Assembly (NCBI GenBank): GCA_021372495.1
Contig: JAJFUF010000007.1
Span: 61,882 to 125,881 of the forward strand
Length of the DNA stretch: 64,000 nt
Direction of reading: 5' to 3'
From: Lysobacteraceae bacterium
GTDB lineage: Bacteria > Pseudomonadota > Gammaproteobacteria > Xanthomonadales > Rhodanobacteraceae
Below, piece after piece: positions 26,918 through 35,539 of this stretch (positions are counted from its first letter, which is position 1; each line of letters opens with the position of its first letter). The translations under genes and the position numbers were made by a program. The notes under the pieces are model-generated. The model saw nothing but the letters and a program-made list of their open reading frames with translations, ran no database searches and was not told the origin of the DNA.

Positions 26918-29900
26918 ACTGCCGCGCAGCTCCACGCCGATCGTGCCGGCGTGGCCCGATGCGGCCGGTCTGAGCCGCCTGGCCGCGCTCGCGTTCGATA
27001 CGTACGGCGGCGGCGCGGCCCCGTCCGGCCGCGGCGCCGGCCTGCACCTCGCCTTCCTGCACCGCGCCAGCCTTGCGCTCGACCTGGGCGATCCGGCGCA
27101 GCGCCTGTTCGGCGATTACGAGCTGATCGAACTGCTGGGCGAAGGCGGCATGGGCGTCGTCTATCGCGCGCGCCAGCGTAGCCTCGACCGCGAAGTGGCG
27201 CTGAAGCTGCTTGCCGCGGGCCCGTGGGCCTCGCGCGATTTCATCGCGCGCTTCGTGCGCGAGGCGCGCAACGCCGCGCGCATGCAGCATCCCAACATCG
27301 TGCCGATCTACGAAGTCGGCACGCGCGACGAGCTGCACTTCTTCAGCATGCGCCTGATCGTCGGCGGCAGCCTGGCGGTGCATCTGCGCGTGTACGGGCC
27401 GTTCGCGCCGCAGCGCGCCGCGCAACTGATCCGCAGCGTCGCCGAGGCGGTGGATTACGCGCACCGTCTCGGCATGCTGCATCTCGACCTCAAGCCGGGC
27501 AACGTGCTGCTCGACGAGCGCGACGAACCGCAGGTCGCCGACTTCGGCCTGGCGCGCCGCCTCGACCACGCGCTCGCCGCCGAGAACGAGGAGGTCTGCG
27601 GCACGCCGAGCTACATGGCGCCGGAGCAGGCCGAGCTGCACAGCCACAAGCTCACGCCCGCCACCGACATCTGGGGCCTGGGCGCGGTGCTGTACGAACT
27701 GCTCACCGGGCAGCCGCCGTTCCTCGCCGACACGCCGCAGGCGACCCTGCAGCAGGTGCTGCACGCGCGCGTGCGATCGCCGCGGCGGATCGTGCCGACG
27801 CTGCCGCGCGACCTGGAAGCGATCGTGCTGCGCTGCCTGCAGAAATCGCCGCAGGCGCGCTACCCCACCGCCCGCGCGCTGGCCGACGACCTCGGGCGCT
27901 TCCTCGAAGGGCGCGCGGTGCACGCGCGCCCGCTCGGCATGCCGCAGCGGCTGTGGCGCGCGGCCCGACGCGAACCCAGGCTGGCCGCGCTGACCTTCCT
28001 GCTGATCGCGGCGCTCGCGACCGGCTTCACGGCGACCTCGCTGCAGTGGCGGCGCGCGGAGATCAACGCGGCCACCTCGCGGAGCCTGCTGTGGGACAGC
28101 CGGCGCGAGGCGGCGCTGCGCCTGGAGCGCGAGGGCCACGGCTTCGAGGCCCTGCCGCGCCTGCTGCAGAACATCGCCGAGGAGGAGCGTTCGCGGCGCA
28201 CCGGCATGGCGGACATGGACAGGCGCCGCGTGGGCATGCTCGTCGCGCAGGGGGCGACGCTGATCGACCGCACCGTGATCGCCGACGCCAATCCGATGGC
28301 GGTGGAGCTGAGCCCGGACGGGCGCCTGCTCGCGGTTGCGCTCAACGACCAGAGCGTGCGCTGGTACGACACCCGCACGCTGGCCGAGCGCGGCCGCGTC
28401 AGCCTGGCCGGACGGCTCAGCGCCGACGGCCAGCGGCGCATTCCGCTGCTGCTGCGGTTCGCGGGCGATCGCCGCCTGCGCGTGACCTTCGAGTGGTACA
28501 GCAACGCGGTCAGCCCCACCGACTCGGACACCTGGCTGATCGATCTCGACCGCGCCGCGCTGATCGAGCCGCCGGCGGCGTTCGGCGACTTCGCCGACGC
28601 CGCCTACAGCGCGGACGGACGCCACGCGCTGCTGCGCAACCACCGCCGGCAGAGCCAACTGTGGCAGCTCGACCCGTGGCGGCCGCTGTCCAGCCTCGGT
28701 CCCACGCCCGAGGGCCGGGACTTCATGCCGTGGAAGCTGAGCCCGGACGGGCGTTTCGCGGCGACGCTGTCCGTCGCGATGCGTACCCTGAGCCTGTACC
28801 GCCTGCCCGACCTGGCGACGCCGCGCACGGTCCGGCTGCCCGGCGGCGCCAGCATTTCCGCATGGGCCTTCAGCGGCGACGGCAACCGCATGGCGCTGGG
28901 CGATTTCGAAGGCCGCGTGTTCCTGCTCGATGCGCGCACGCTCGCGCAGCGGCAACTGGCTACGCCGGGCGGCCGCGAGGTCAGCTGGATCGCCTTCAGC
29001 GAAGACGATGCCTGGCTCGCCGCCGCGACCCGGGACGGCGCCGCCTACGCCTTCGACGTGGCCACCGGCAACCCGCTGGTGTCCGGGCAGATGCAGCACG
29101 ATTTCTCGGTGCAGCGCGTCGCGGTCAGCCACCGGCAACGCCTGCTGATCGCGGCCGGCGAAGGCGAGACGGCGCTCTGGCATCTGCCGTTGCCCGGTCC
29201 GCGCTCCGTTCCGGCCACCCGCGTCGGCGCCGGCCCCTCGCGGCATGGGCTGGCCGGGCGCTACCCGATCGGCTGGTCGCTGCGGACGGGGCTGCTGGCC
29301 AGCGCCGGCATGGACGGCCAACTGCGGCTGTGGCGTCTGCCGCTCTCGCCGATGCTGGAGGCGCGCGCGGCGCGGCAGGTGCCCGAGCAGACCTGGTTCG
29401 ACGGCAAGCGCCTGGTCGACGTCGCCTACGACCAACTGCGCCTCGTCTCCGTGCAGGGAACGGCGTCGACGCCCTGGCTCAAGCTGCCGCAACCGCCGGG
29501 CTTTGCCGAGCTGGTCGACCGCGGACGCAGCCTGGTCGTGACCGTCGGCCCGGCGCTGCGCGTCTACGACACGGCGGACCTGCGGCTGCGCTTCCCGCCC
29601 GTCGCGCTGCCCGACAGCCCGCAGCGCCTGCTCGCCGACCGTGCCGGCGACAACGCGGTACTCGCCTTCGGCGGCAGCGGCGCCGAAGGCTACGAGGAAC
29701 GGCTCGCGGTGGTCGACCTGCAGCATGGCCGGCTCCGCCCCGGCCGCGTTGCGCTCGAAGGCCCCCTGCGCCGGCTCGCCTTCTCCGCCGACGGCGCGCG
29801 CCTGCTGGCCACCGGCCCGCCGACCGGCGCCACCACCGTGCTCGAAACCGCCAGCCTGCGGCGCGTCGGCGAGTACCCGCACGACCCCCTCGTGCCGGTG

Positions 29901-30560
29901 CTGTGGGCCGCCTTCGCCGCCGACGACCGGCAGGTGCTGATGGTCGCCCGCGCCGACGATCCGCGCCTTGGCGACGACGCGTTGATCGCGTGGGATCCGG
30001 CCGCCGACGCGATCCGCGCCCGGCGACCGACCGGATCCGCCCGACCGATCGCGGTGGCCGCAACCGGCGCCGGCGCGTTCGTCGCGGGCAGCAGCGAGGA
30101 TCTGTTCGACACCGGCGAAGCGGCGCCCCGCATCGCCGTCCACCGCGCCGACAGCGCCGCCGTGGGCGCGGTGGCGGTGAGCGCGGACGGAAAACTGGTG
30201 GCCCACGCTTTCCGTCGCGAGGTGCAGCTCTACGATGCGACGACCGCCGCCGCGGCGGGCCCGCCCCTGCATGCCGACAGCAACGCGATGGACGCCATCG
30301 CGCAACTGGCCTTCTCGCCGGACGGCAACCGGCTGCTGGGGCGAACCGTGCAGGGCCACTGGCTGGTCTGGCCGATCGCGCCCGAGCAGCGCCCGGCCGG
30401 CGCGATGCAGAGCGAACTGGCGCGGCTCGGCGCACGCGACGAGGCTCCGCGCAGGCCGCAGCCGCCGACGGCGGCCGAGCGCGCCGCCCTGCGCGCGCGC
30501 GATCCCGGAGCGTGGCCCGCGGCCGAAATCCGGCCGCAACCGCCGCCGCGCGCCCGGTGA
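26907..30560 (+). CDS. Transmembrane Ser/Thr protein kinase with C-terminal beta-propeller
   Basis: A 1217-residue Hanks-type kinase. Residues about 71-335 form the kinase domain: glycine loop GEGGMGVV (78-85), Lys100 in VALKLL, Glu119 in the C helix, catalytic loop HLDLKPGN (192-199), DFG 212-214 and GTPSYMAPE ending at 240. The usual HRD arginine is Leu193, so it is of non-RD type. One membrane helix lies at about 358-378 (LAALTFLLIAALATGF). The remaining roughly 800 residues form WD40/propeller-like repeats (units such as SPDGRLLAVALNDQSVRWYD, SADGRHALL, SADGKLVAHAFRREVQLYD), expected in the periplasm as sensor. It overlaps sigma copy 2 by 11 bases, indicating coupled expression. Confidence 0.9.
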   Translation: MPHELPRSSTPIVPAWPDAAGLSRLAALAFDTYGGGAAPSGRGAGLHLAFLHRASLALDLGDPAQRLFGDYELIELLGEGGMGVVYRARQRSLDREVALKLLAAGPWASRDFIARFVREARNAARMQHPNIVPIYEVGTRDELHFFSMRLIVGGSLAVHLRVYGPFAPQRAAQLIRSVAEAVDYAHRLGMLHLDLKPGNVLLDERDEPQVADFGLARRLDHALAAENEEVCGTPSYMAPEQAELHSHKLTPATDIWGLGAVLYELLTGQPPFLADTPQATLQQVLHARVRSPRRIVPTLPRDLEAIVLRCLQKSPQARYPTARALADDLGRFLEGRAVHARPLGMPQRLWRAARREPRLAALTFLLIAALATGFTATSLQWRRAEINAATSRSLLWDSRREAALRLEREGHGFEALPRLLQNIAEEERSRRTGMADMDRRRVGMLVAQGATLIDRTVIADANPMAVELSPDGRLLAVALNDQSVRWYDTRTLAERGRVSLAGRLSADGQRRIPLLLRFAGDRRLRVTFEWYSNAVSPTDSDTWLIDLDRAALIEPPAAFGDFADAAYSADGRHALLRNHRRQSQLWQLDPWRPLSSLGPTPEGRDFMPWKLSPDGRFAATLSVAMRTLSLYRLPDLATPRTVRLPGGASISAWAFSGDGNRMALGDFEGRVFLLDARTLAQRQLATPGGREVSWIAFSEDDAWLAAATRDGAAYAFDVATGNPLVSGQMQHDFSVQRVAVSHRQRLLIAAGEGETALWHLPLPGPRSVPATRVGAGPSRHGLAGRYPIGWSLRTGLLASAGMDGQLRLWRLPLSPMLEARAARQVPEQTWFDGKRLVDVAYDQLRLVSVQGTASTPWLKLPQPPGFAELVDRGRSLVVTVGPALRVYDTADLRLRFPPVALPDSPQRLLADRAGDNAVLAFGGSGAEGYEERLAVVDLQHGRLRPGRVALEGPLRRLAFSADGARLLATGPPTGATTVLETASLRRVGEYPHDPLVPVLWAAFAADDRQVLMVARADDPRLGDDALIAWDPAADAIRARRPTGSARPIAVAATGAGAFVAGSSEDLFDTGEAAPRIAVHRADSAAVGAVAVSADGKLVAHAFRREVQLYDATTAAAAGPPLHADSNAMDAIAQLAFSPDGNRLLGRTVQGHWLVWPIAPEQRPAGAMQSELARLGARDEAPRRPQPPTAAERAALRARDPGAWPAAEIRPQPPPRAR

Positions 30561-30584
30561 ACGGTCCGGCAGGATCGATCAAAT

Positions 30585-30593
30585 TGCTATACT
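30585..30593 (+). promoter_or_regulatory. Extended -10 promoter upstream of frr
   Basis: TGCTATACT at 30585-30593 is an extended -10 element (TGN before TATACT) in a locally AT-rich patch. No good -35 is seen at the usual spacing. It lies 33 bases before the frr ATG and would separate frr expression from the kinase gene that ends at 30560. Confidence 0.55.
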
Positions 30594-30625
30594 CCCGTGA
30601 TTAGCTGCGCACACCGGGGATCCCC

Positions 30626-31183
30626 ATGCTCAACGACATCAAGAAAGATGCCCAGACCCGCATGGGCAAGAGCGTCGAGACGCTCAGGCACGACCTGCAG
30701 CGCCTGCGCACCGGCCGCGCCAGCACGGCACTGGTCGAAGGCATCAGGGTGAACTACTACGGTTCGGACGTGCCGATCAGCCAGGTCGCCGGCATCGCCG
30801 TCGCCGACGCGCGTTCGCTGACGATCACGCCGTACGAGAAGCAGATGGTGTCCGCGGTCGAGAAGGCGATCCTCGCCTCCGATCTCGGCATCACCCCGAC
30901 CACCGCCGGCATGGTGATCCGCATCAACCTGCCCGCGCTGACCGAGGAGCGCCGCAAGGATCTCGCCAAGCACGTCAGCCACGAGGGCGAGAGCGCCAAG
31001 GTGGCGATCCGCAACATCCGCCGCGACGCGATACAGCACGTCAAGGACCTGCTCAAGCAGAAGCAGATCACCGAGGACGAATCCCGCCGCGCCGACGACG
31101 AGATCCAGAAGCTGACCGACAGGCACATCAAGGACGTCGACGCGGTCGTCAAGGCCAAGGAAGACGAATTGATGGCCCTTTGA
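30626..31183 (+). CDS. frr: Ribosome recycling factor
   Basis: Splits post-termination ribosomes together with EF-G. Exactly the family length, 185 residues. The three-helix domain I is seen in MGKSVETLRHDLQRLRTGRASTALVEGI and in the C-terminal ERRKDLAKHVSHEGESAKVAIRNIRRDA...DEIQKLTDRHIKDVD, with the beta domain II between (YYGSDVPISQVAGIAV). It normally follows pyrH directly; here it has its own promoter-like sequence after the inserted kinase gene. GGGGATCCCC precedes the ATG. Confidence 0.97.
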   Translation: MLNDIKKDAQTRMGKSVETLRHDLQRLRTGRASTALVEGIRVNYYGSDVPISQVAGIAVADARSLTITPYEKQMVSAVEKAILASDLGITPTTAGMVIRINLPALTEERRKDLAKHVSHEGESAKVAIRNIRRDAIQHVKDLLKQKQITEDESRRADDEIQKLTDRHIKDVDAVVKAKEDELMAL

Positions 31184-31260
31184 ATGGACGTCCGAGCGCG
31201 CGACAGCGCCCTCGCCGCGATGACGCCGGCAGCACGACTCCCGCACGGGGCTTCCCGTTC

Positions 31261-31315
31261 CCCTCTCCCCCGCACGGGGGAGAGGGCAAATGGTGCGGGG
31301 CGCGCGCTGCGCGCC
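31261..31315. repeat. Paired hairpins in the frr-uppS gap
   Basis: CCCTCTCCCCC (31261-31271) pairs perfectly with GGGGGAGAGGG (31276-31286). A second perfect hairpin, GGCGCGC/GCGCGCC with a 3-base loop, spans 31299-31315. The first resembles C/G-rich intergenic palindromes common in this bacterial order. No T run, so function as a terminator is doubtful; it could affect the stability of the frr-uppS mRNA. Confidence 0.65.
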
Positions 31316-31331
31316 AGGCGCGGGGACTGAC

Positions 31332-32090
<759 letters not shown>

Positions 32091-32101
32091 CCCGGACGAC
32101 C

Positions 32102-32929
32102 ATGAAGCAGCGCACCCTCACCGCCCTGATCCTGGCCCCGCTGGCGATCGCCCTGATCCTGCTGCCGCCGACGCCGGTGTTCGCGCTGGTCGTGGCGGTC
32201 GCCTTCCTGCTGGCGCTGTGGGAATGGACCCGGCTCGCCGGCTTCCGCGATCGCCGCACGCGCGGCGCGATCATGGCCGGCTACGCCGCGCTGTTCGTGC
32301 TGCTGTGGACGCTGCGCGGAACCGTTGCGTGGCCGGCGGCCATCATGGCCGGGGTGGCATGGTGGGCGGTCGCGCTGTTGTGGCTGCGCCACTACGCCTT
32401 CGGCGCGGCGCCGACCCGCGAGAACGGCTGGCTGAAGCTCGGCGCCGGCGCGCTGGTGGTACTGCCGGCCTGGGCGGCGCTGGTGCAGGTGCACGGCAGC
32501 GAGCAGCATGGCCACCTGTGGACGCTGCTGGCGCTGATGATCGTGTGGGCGGCGGATACCGCCGCCTATCTCGCCGGCAGCCGCTACGGCCGGCGCAAGC
32601 TGGCGCCGCGCATCAGCCCGGGCAAGACGATCGCCGGCGTGTGGGGCGCGCTGGCCGGCGCCGCGCTGATCGCGTTGGTCGGCGGTCCGCTGCTGGGCGT
32701 CGGCGGCTTCGCCCTGGCCGGCCTGGTCGTGCTGGCGCTGTTCACCACCGCGATCTCCATCGTCGGCGACCTGTTCGAAAGCCTGATCAAGCGCCACGCC
32801 GACGTGAAGGACTCCGGCGCGCTGTTCCCCGGCCACGGCGGCCTGTTCGACCGCCTCGACAGCGTGTTCGCCGCGCTGCCGGTGTTCGTGGTCGGCAAGG
32901 CCATGCTCGAGGCCATGCTCGGCCTATGA
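32102..32929 (+). CDS. cdsA: Phosphatidate cytidylyltransferase
   Basis: Inner-membrane enzyme producing CDP-diacylglycerol from phosphatidic acid and CTP, the common precursor of bacterial phospholipids. 275 residues with about eight hydrophobic segments. The C-terminal signature [28 protein letters not shown] is the family hallmark containing the catalytic Lys/Asp cluster; the central [20 protein letters not shown] is also conserved. It starts 11 bases after uppS and its stop overlaps the dxr start (ATGA at 32926). Confidence 0.96.
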   Translation: MKQRTLTALILAPLAIALILLPPTPVFALVVAVAFLLALWEWTRLAGFRDRRTRGAIMAGYAALFVLLWTLRGTVAWPAAIMAGVAWWAVALLWLRHYAFGAAPTRENGWLKLGAGALVVLPAWAALVQVHGSEQHGHLWTLLALMIVWAADTAAYLAGSRYGRRKLAPRISPGKTIAGVWGALAGAALIALVGGPLLGVGGFALAGLVVLALFTTAISIVGDLFESLIKRHADVKDSGALFPGHGGLFDRLDSVFAALPVFVVGKAMLEAMLGL

Positions 32930-34104
32930 AACAGGTCGCGGTCCTCGGCGCCACCGGCTCGATCGGCGCCAGCGCGCTGGACGTGATCGCGCGCCACCCC
33001 GACCGCTTCCGCGCCGGCGTGCTCAGCGCGCACCGCAACGTCGACGCGCTGGTCGAGCTGTGCGCGCGCTTCCGGCCCGAGTTGGCGATCATCGCCGATC
33101 CCGCGCTGGAGGGCGCGCTGGCGCGCAAGCTGAAGGCGGCGGGGCTGCCCACCGCGGCCGCGGCCGGCGCCGATGCGCTGACCGAAGCCGCGGCTGGCCC
33201 GCTGTGCGACACCGTACTGGCGGCGATCGTCGGCGCCGCCGGCCTGGCTTCGACGCTGGCCGCGGCGCGCGCTGGCAAGCGCCTGCTGCTGGCCAACAAG
33301 GAATCCGCGGTGATGGCCGGGCCGCTGCTGCTGGAGGCGCTGCGCGCGGGCGGCGGCGTGCTGGTTCCGGTCGATTCCGAACACAACGCGATCTTCCAGT
33401 GCCTGCCCGGCGGGCGCCCCGAACTGGACCGCGCGGGCGTGCGCCGGCTGATCCTGACCGCCTCCGGCGGGCCGTTCCGCGGCCGCACGCGCGCCGACCT
33501 GGCCGCGGTCACGCCGGACCAGGCCTGCGCGCACCCGAACTGGCGCATGGGCCGCAAGATCTCGGTGGATTCCGCCACGCTGATGAACAAGGGCCTCGAG
33601 GTGATCGAGGCGCACGTGCTGTTCGGCGCCGCGCCCGAGGCCATCGACGTGGTCGTGCATCCGCAGAGCCTGCTGCATTCGCTGGTCGAATACACCGACG
33701 GCTCGGTGCTGGCGGAGCTGGGCAACCCCGACATGCGCACCGCGCTGGCGCACGCGCTGGCCTGGCCGGAGCGGGTCGAGGCCGGCGTCGTGCCGCTGGA
33801 CCTGGCCGCGCGCGCCCAACTCGGCTTCGAGCGCCCCGACACCGACACCTTCCGCTGCCTGCCGCTGGCCTACCAGGCGCTGCGCGCCGGCGGCGACGCG
33901 CCGGCGCTGCTGAACGCCGCCAACGAGATCGCGGTCGAGGCCTTCCTTGCCGGCGCCCTGCCCTTCCTCGCCATCGCCGACGTGATCGAGGCGACGCTGG
34001 CGGAACTGCCGCCGTCGCCCGTGGTCGATGCGGAAACGCTGGTTCATCGTGATTTAACCGCCCGCGATACGGCCCGCCGTATCATGCGCCGGGCCTTCTG
34101 CTGA
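32926..34104 (+). CDS. dxr: 1-deoxy-D-xylulose 5-phosphate reductoisomerase
   Basis: NADPH-dependent second enzyme of the MEP isoprenoid pathway, converting DXP to MEP; target of fosmidomycin. 392 residues (E. coli 398). N-terminal NADPH motif [18 protein letters not shown], catalytic-domain blocks [26 protein letters not shown] with metal ligands Asp/Glu, and [22 protein letters not shown]. The start ATG overlaps the cdsA stop by 4 bases, as is common in this operon. It supplies isopentenyl precursors also used by uppS just upstream and ispA at 52.1 kb. Confidence 0.97.
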   Translation: MKQVAVLGATGSIGASALDVIARHPDRFRAGVLSAHRNVDALVELCARFRPELAIIADPALEGALARKLKAAGLPTAAAAGADALTEAAAGPLCDTVLAAIVGAAGLASTLAAARAGKRLLLANKESAVMAGPLLLEALRAGGGVLVPVDSEHNAIFQCLPGGRPELDRAGVRRLILTASGGPFRGRTRADLAAVTPDQACAHPNWRMGRKISVDSATLMNKGLEVIEAHVLFGAAPEAIDVVVHPQSLLHSLVEYTDGSVLAELGNPDMRTALAHALAWPERVEAGVVPLDLAARAQLGFERPDTDTFRCLPLAYQALRAGGDAPALLNAANEIAVEAFLAGALPFLAIADVIEATLAELPPSPVVDAETLVHRDLTARDTARRIMRRAFC

Positions 34105-34112
34105 TCCTACGC

Positions 34113-35477
34113 ATGAGCTTATTCGGCAACATCGCCGGTTCCGCCTGGTGGCTGCTGGTCACCCTCGGCCTGCTGGTGACCTTCCACGAGTTCGGCCACT
34201 ACTGGGTGGCGCGGCGCTGCGGCGTCAAGGTGCTGCGCTTCTCGGTGGGTTTCGGCCGCGCGCTGTGGTCGCGGCTCGGCCGCGATGGCACCGAGTACGT
34301 GGTCGCCATGATCCCGCTGGGCGGCTACGTCAAGATGCTGGATGCGCGCGAGGGCGACGTGCCCGCCGCCGAACGCGCGCGGGAATTCACCGGCAAATCC
34401 GTCTGGAAGCGCATCGCCATCGTCGCCGCCGGCCCGCTGTTCAACCTGCTGTTCGCGGTGGCCGCGTTCTGGGCGATGTTCGTGGTCGGCAAGCCCGACT
34501 ACCTGCCGCTGGTCGGGCGCGCCGAGGCGCTGGCCGCGCAGGCCGGCTTCCAGCCGGGCGACCGCGTCGATGCGGTCGACGGCGCCCGCATCGCCACCTG
34601 GACCGACCTCGGCCTCGCGCTGGCCGACGCGGCCGCCGCGCGTCGCTCCGTCGACGTGCGCGTGCAGGCGGCGGACGGCAGCGAGCGCGTGCGCACGCTG
34701 GCGCTGGACGCGCTGCCCGCGGGGCTCGACGAGCGCACGCAGGTCGCGCGCATCGGCCTGGTGCCGCAGCAGATCCTGATCCCGGCGGTGATCGGCACGG
34801 TCGAGCCCGGCAGCGCCGCGGCGGCGGCCGGGCTGCGGCCGGGCGACCGCATCCTGCGCGTCGGCGCACGCGCGCTGCAGGACTGGGGCGACCTTACCGA
34901 CGCGATCCGCGCCGAGGCCGGCCCCGGCAAGACGCTGGCGATCGAGGTCGCGCGCGGCGCCGACCGCATCACCCTGCGCACTTCGCCGCGGCGGGTGACG
35001 CTGGCCGACGGCGGTTCCGGCTACCAGCTCGGCATCGGGGCCAGGCCGACCGAAGCGCACTACGACACCGTGCTGCAGCGCGGCCCGATCGCCGCGGTGC
35101 CGGCGGCGGTCGGCGAAACCTGGCAGCTTACCGGGCAGACGCTGGGCATGCTCGGCCGCATGCTCACCGGTCACGCCTCGCTGCAGAACCTGTCCGGCCC
35201 GATCACCATCGCCAAGTACGCCAGCGCCTCGGCGGAAATGGGCCTGGCCTGGTTCCTGTATTTCCTCGGCATCATCTCGCTCAGCCTGGCCATCATGAAC
35301 CTGCTGCCGATCCCGATCTTGGACGGCGGACACCTGCTGTATTACCTTATCGAACTTGTTAAGGGCAGTCCGGTGAGCGAACGGGTCATGCTGGCGGGTC
35401 AATACGTCGGCATGGCGCTGCTGGCGGCGCTGATGGGGCTGGCGTTCTACAACGACATCCTGCGCCTGGCCTCGTGA
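34113..35477 (+). CDS. rseP: Site-2 protease RseP (regulator of sigma-E)
   Basis: Inner-membrane zinc metalloprotease that cuts the anti-sigma factor RseA inside the membrane after DegS, releasing sigma-E; it also clears signal peptides. 454 residues. Zinc motif HEFGH at 25-29 in the first membrane helix, the GYVKML loop, two tandem PDZ domains in the periplasm (FQPGDRVDAVDGARI and LRPGDRILRVGARAL) and the second active-site motif NLLPIPILDGGHL. It stands 8 bases after dxr and 62 bases before bamA, linking envelope stress control with outer-membrane assembly genes. Confidence 0.96.
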   Translation: MSLFGNIAGSAWWLLVTLGLLVTFHEFGHYWVARRCGVKVLRFSVGFGRALWSRLGRDGTEYVVAMIPLGGYVKMLDAREGDVPAAERAREFTGKSVWKRIAIVAAGPLFNLLFAVAAFWAMFVVGKPDYLPLVGRAEALAAQAGFQPGDRVDAVDGARIATWTDLGLALADAAAARRSVDVRVQAADGSERVRTLALDALPAGLDERTQVARIGLVPQQILIPAVIGTVEPGSAAAAAGLRPGDRILRVGARALQDWGDLTDAIRAEAGPGKTLAIEVARGADRITLRTSPRRVTLADGGSGYQLGIGARPTEAHYDTVLQRGPIAAVPAAVGETWQLTGQTLGMLGRMLTGHASLQNLSGPITIAKYASASAEMGLAWFLYFLGIISLSLAIMNLLPIPILDGGHLLYYLIELVKGSPVSERVMLAGQYVGMALLAALMGLAFYNDILRLAS

Positions 35478-35539
35478 TCCGCGGCCTTCTGTCGCGGCCT
35501 CGTGCCGCGTCCCAAGCGTCCAACCCTTTGGATACGACG

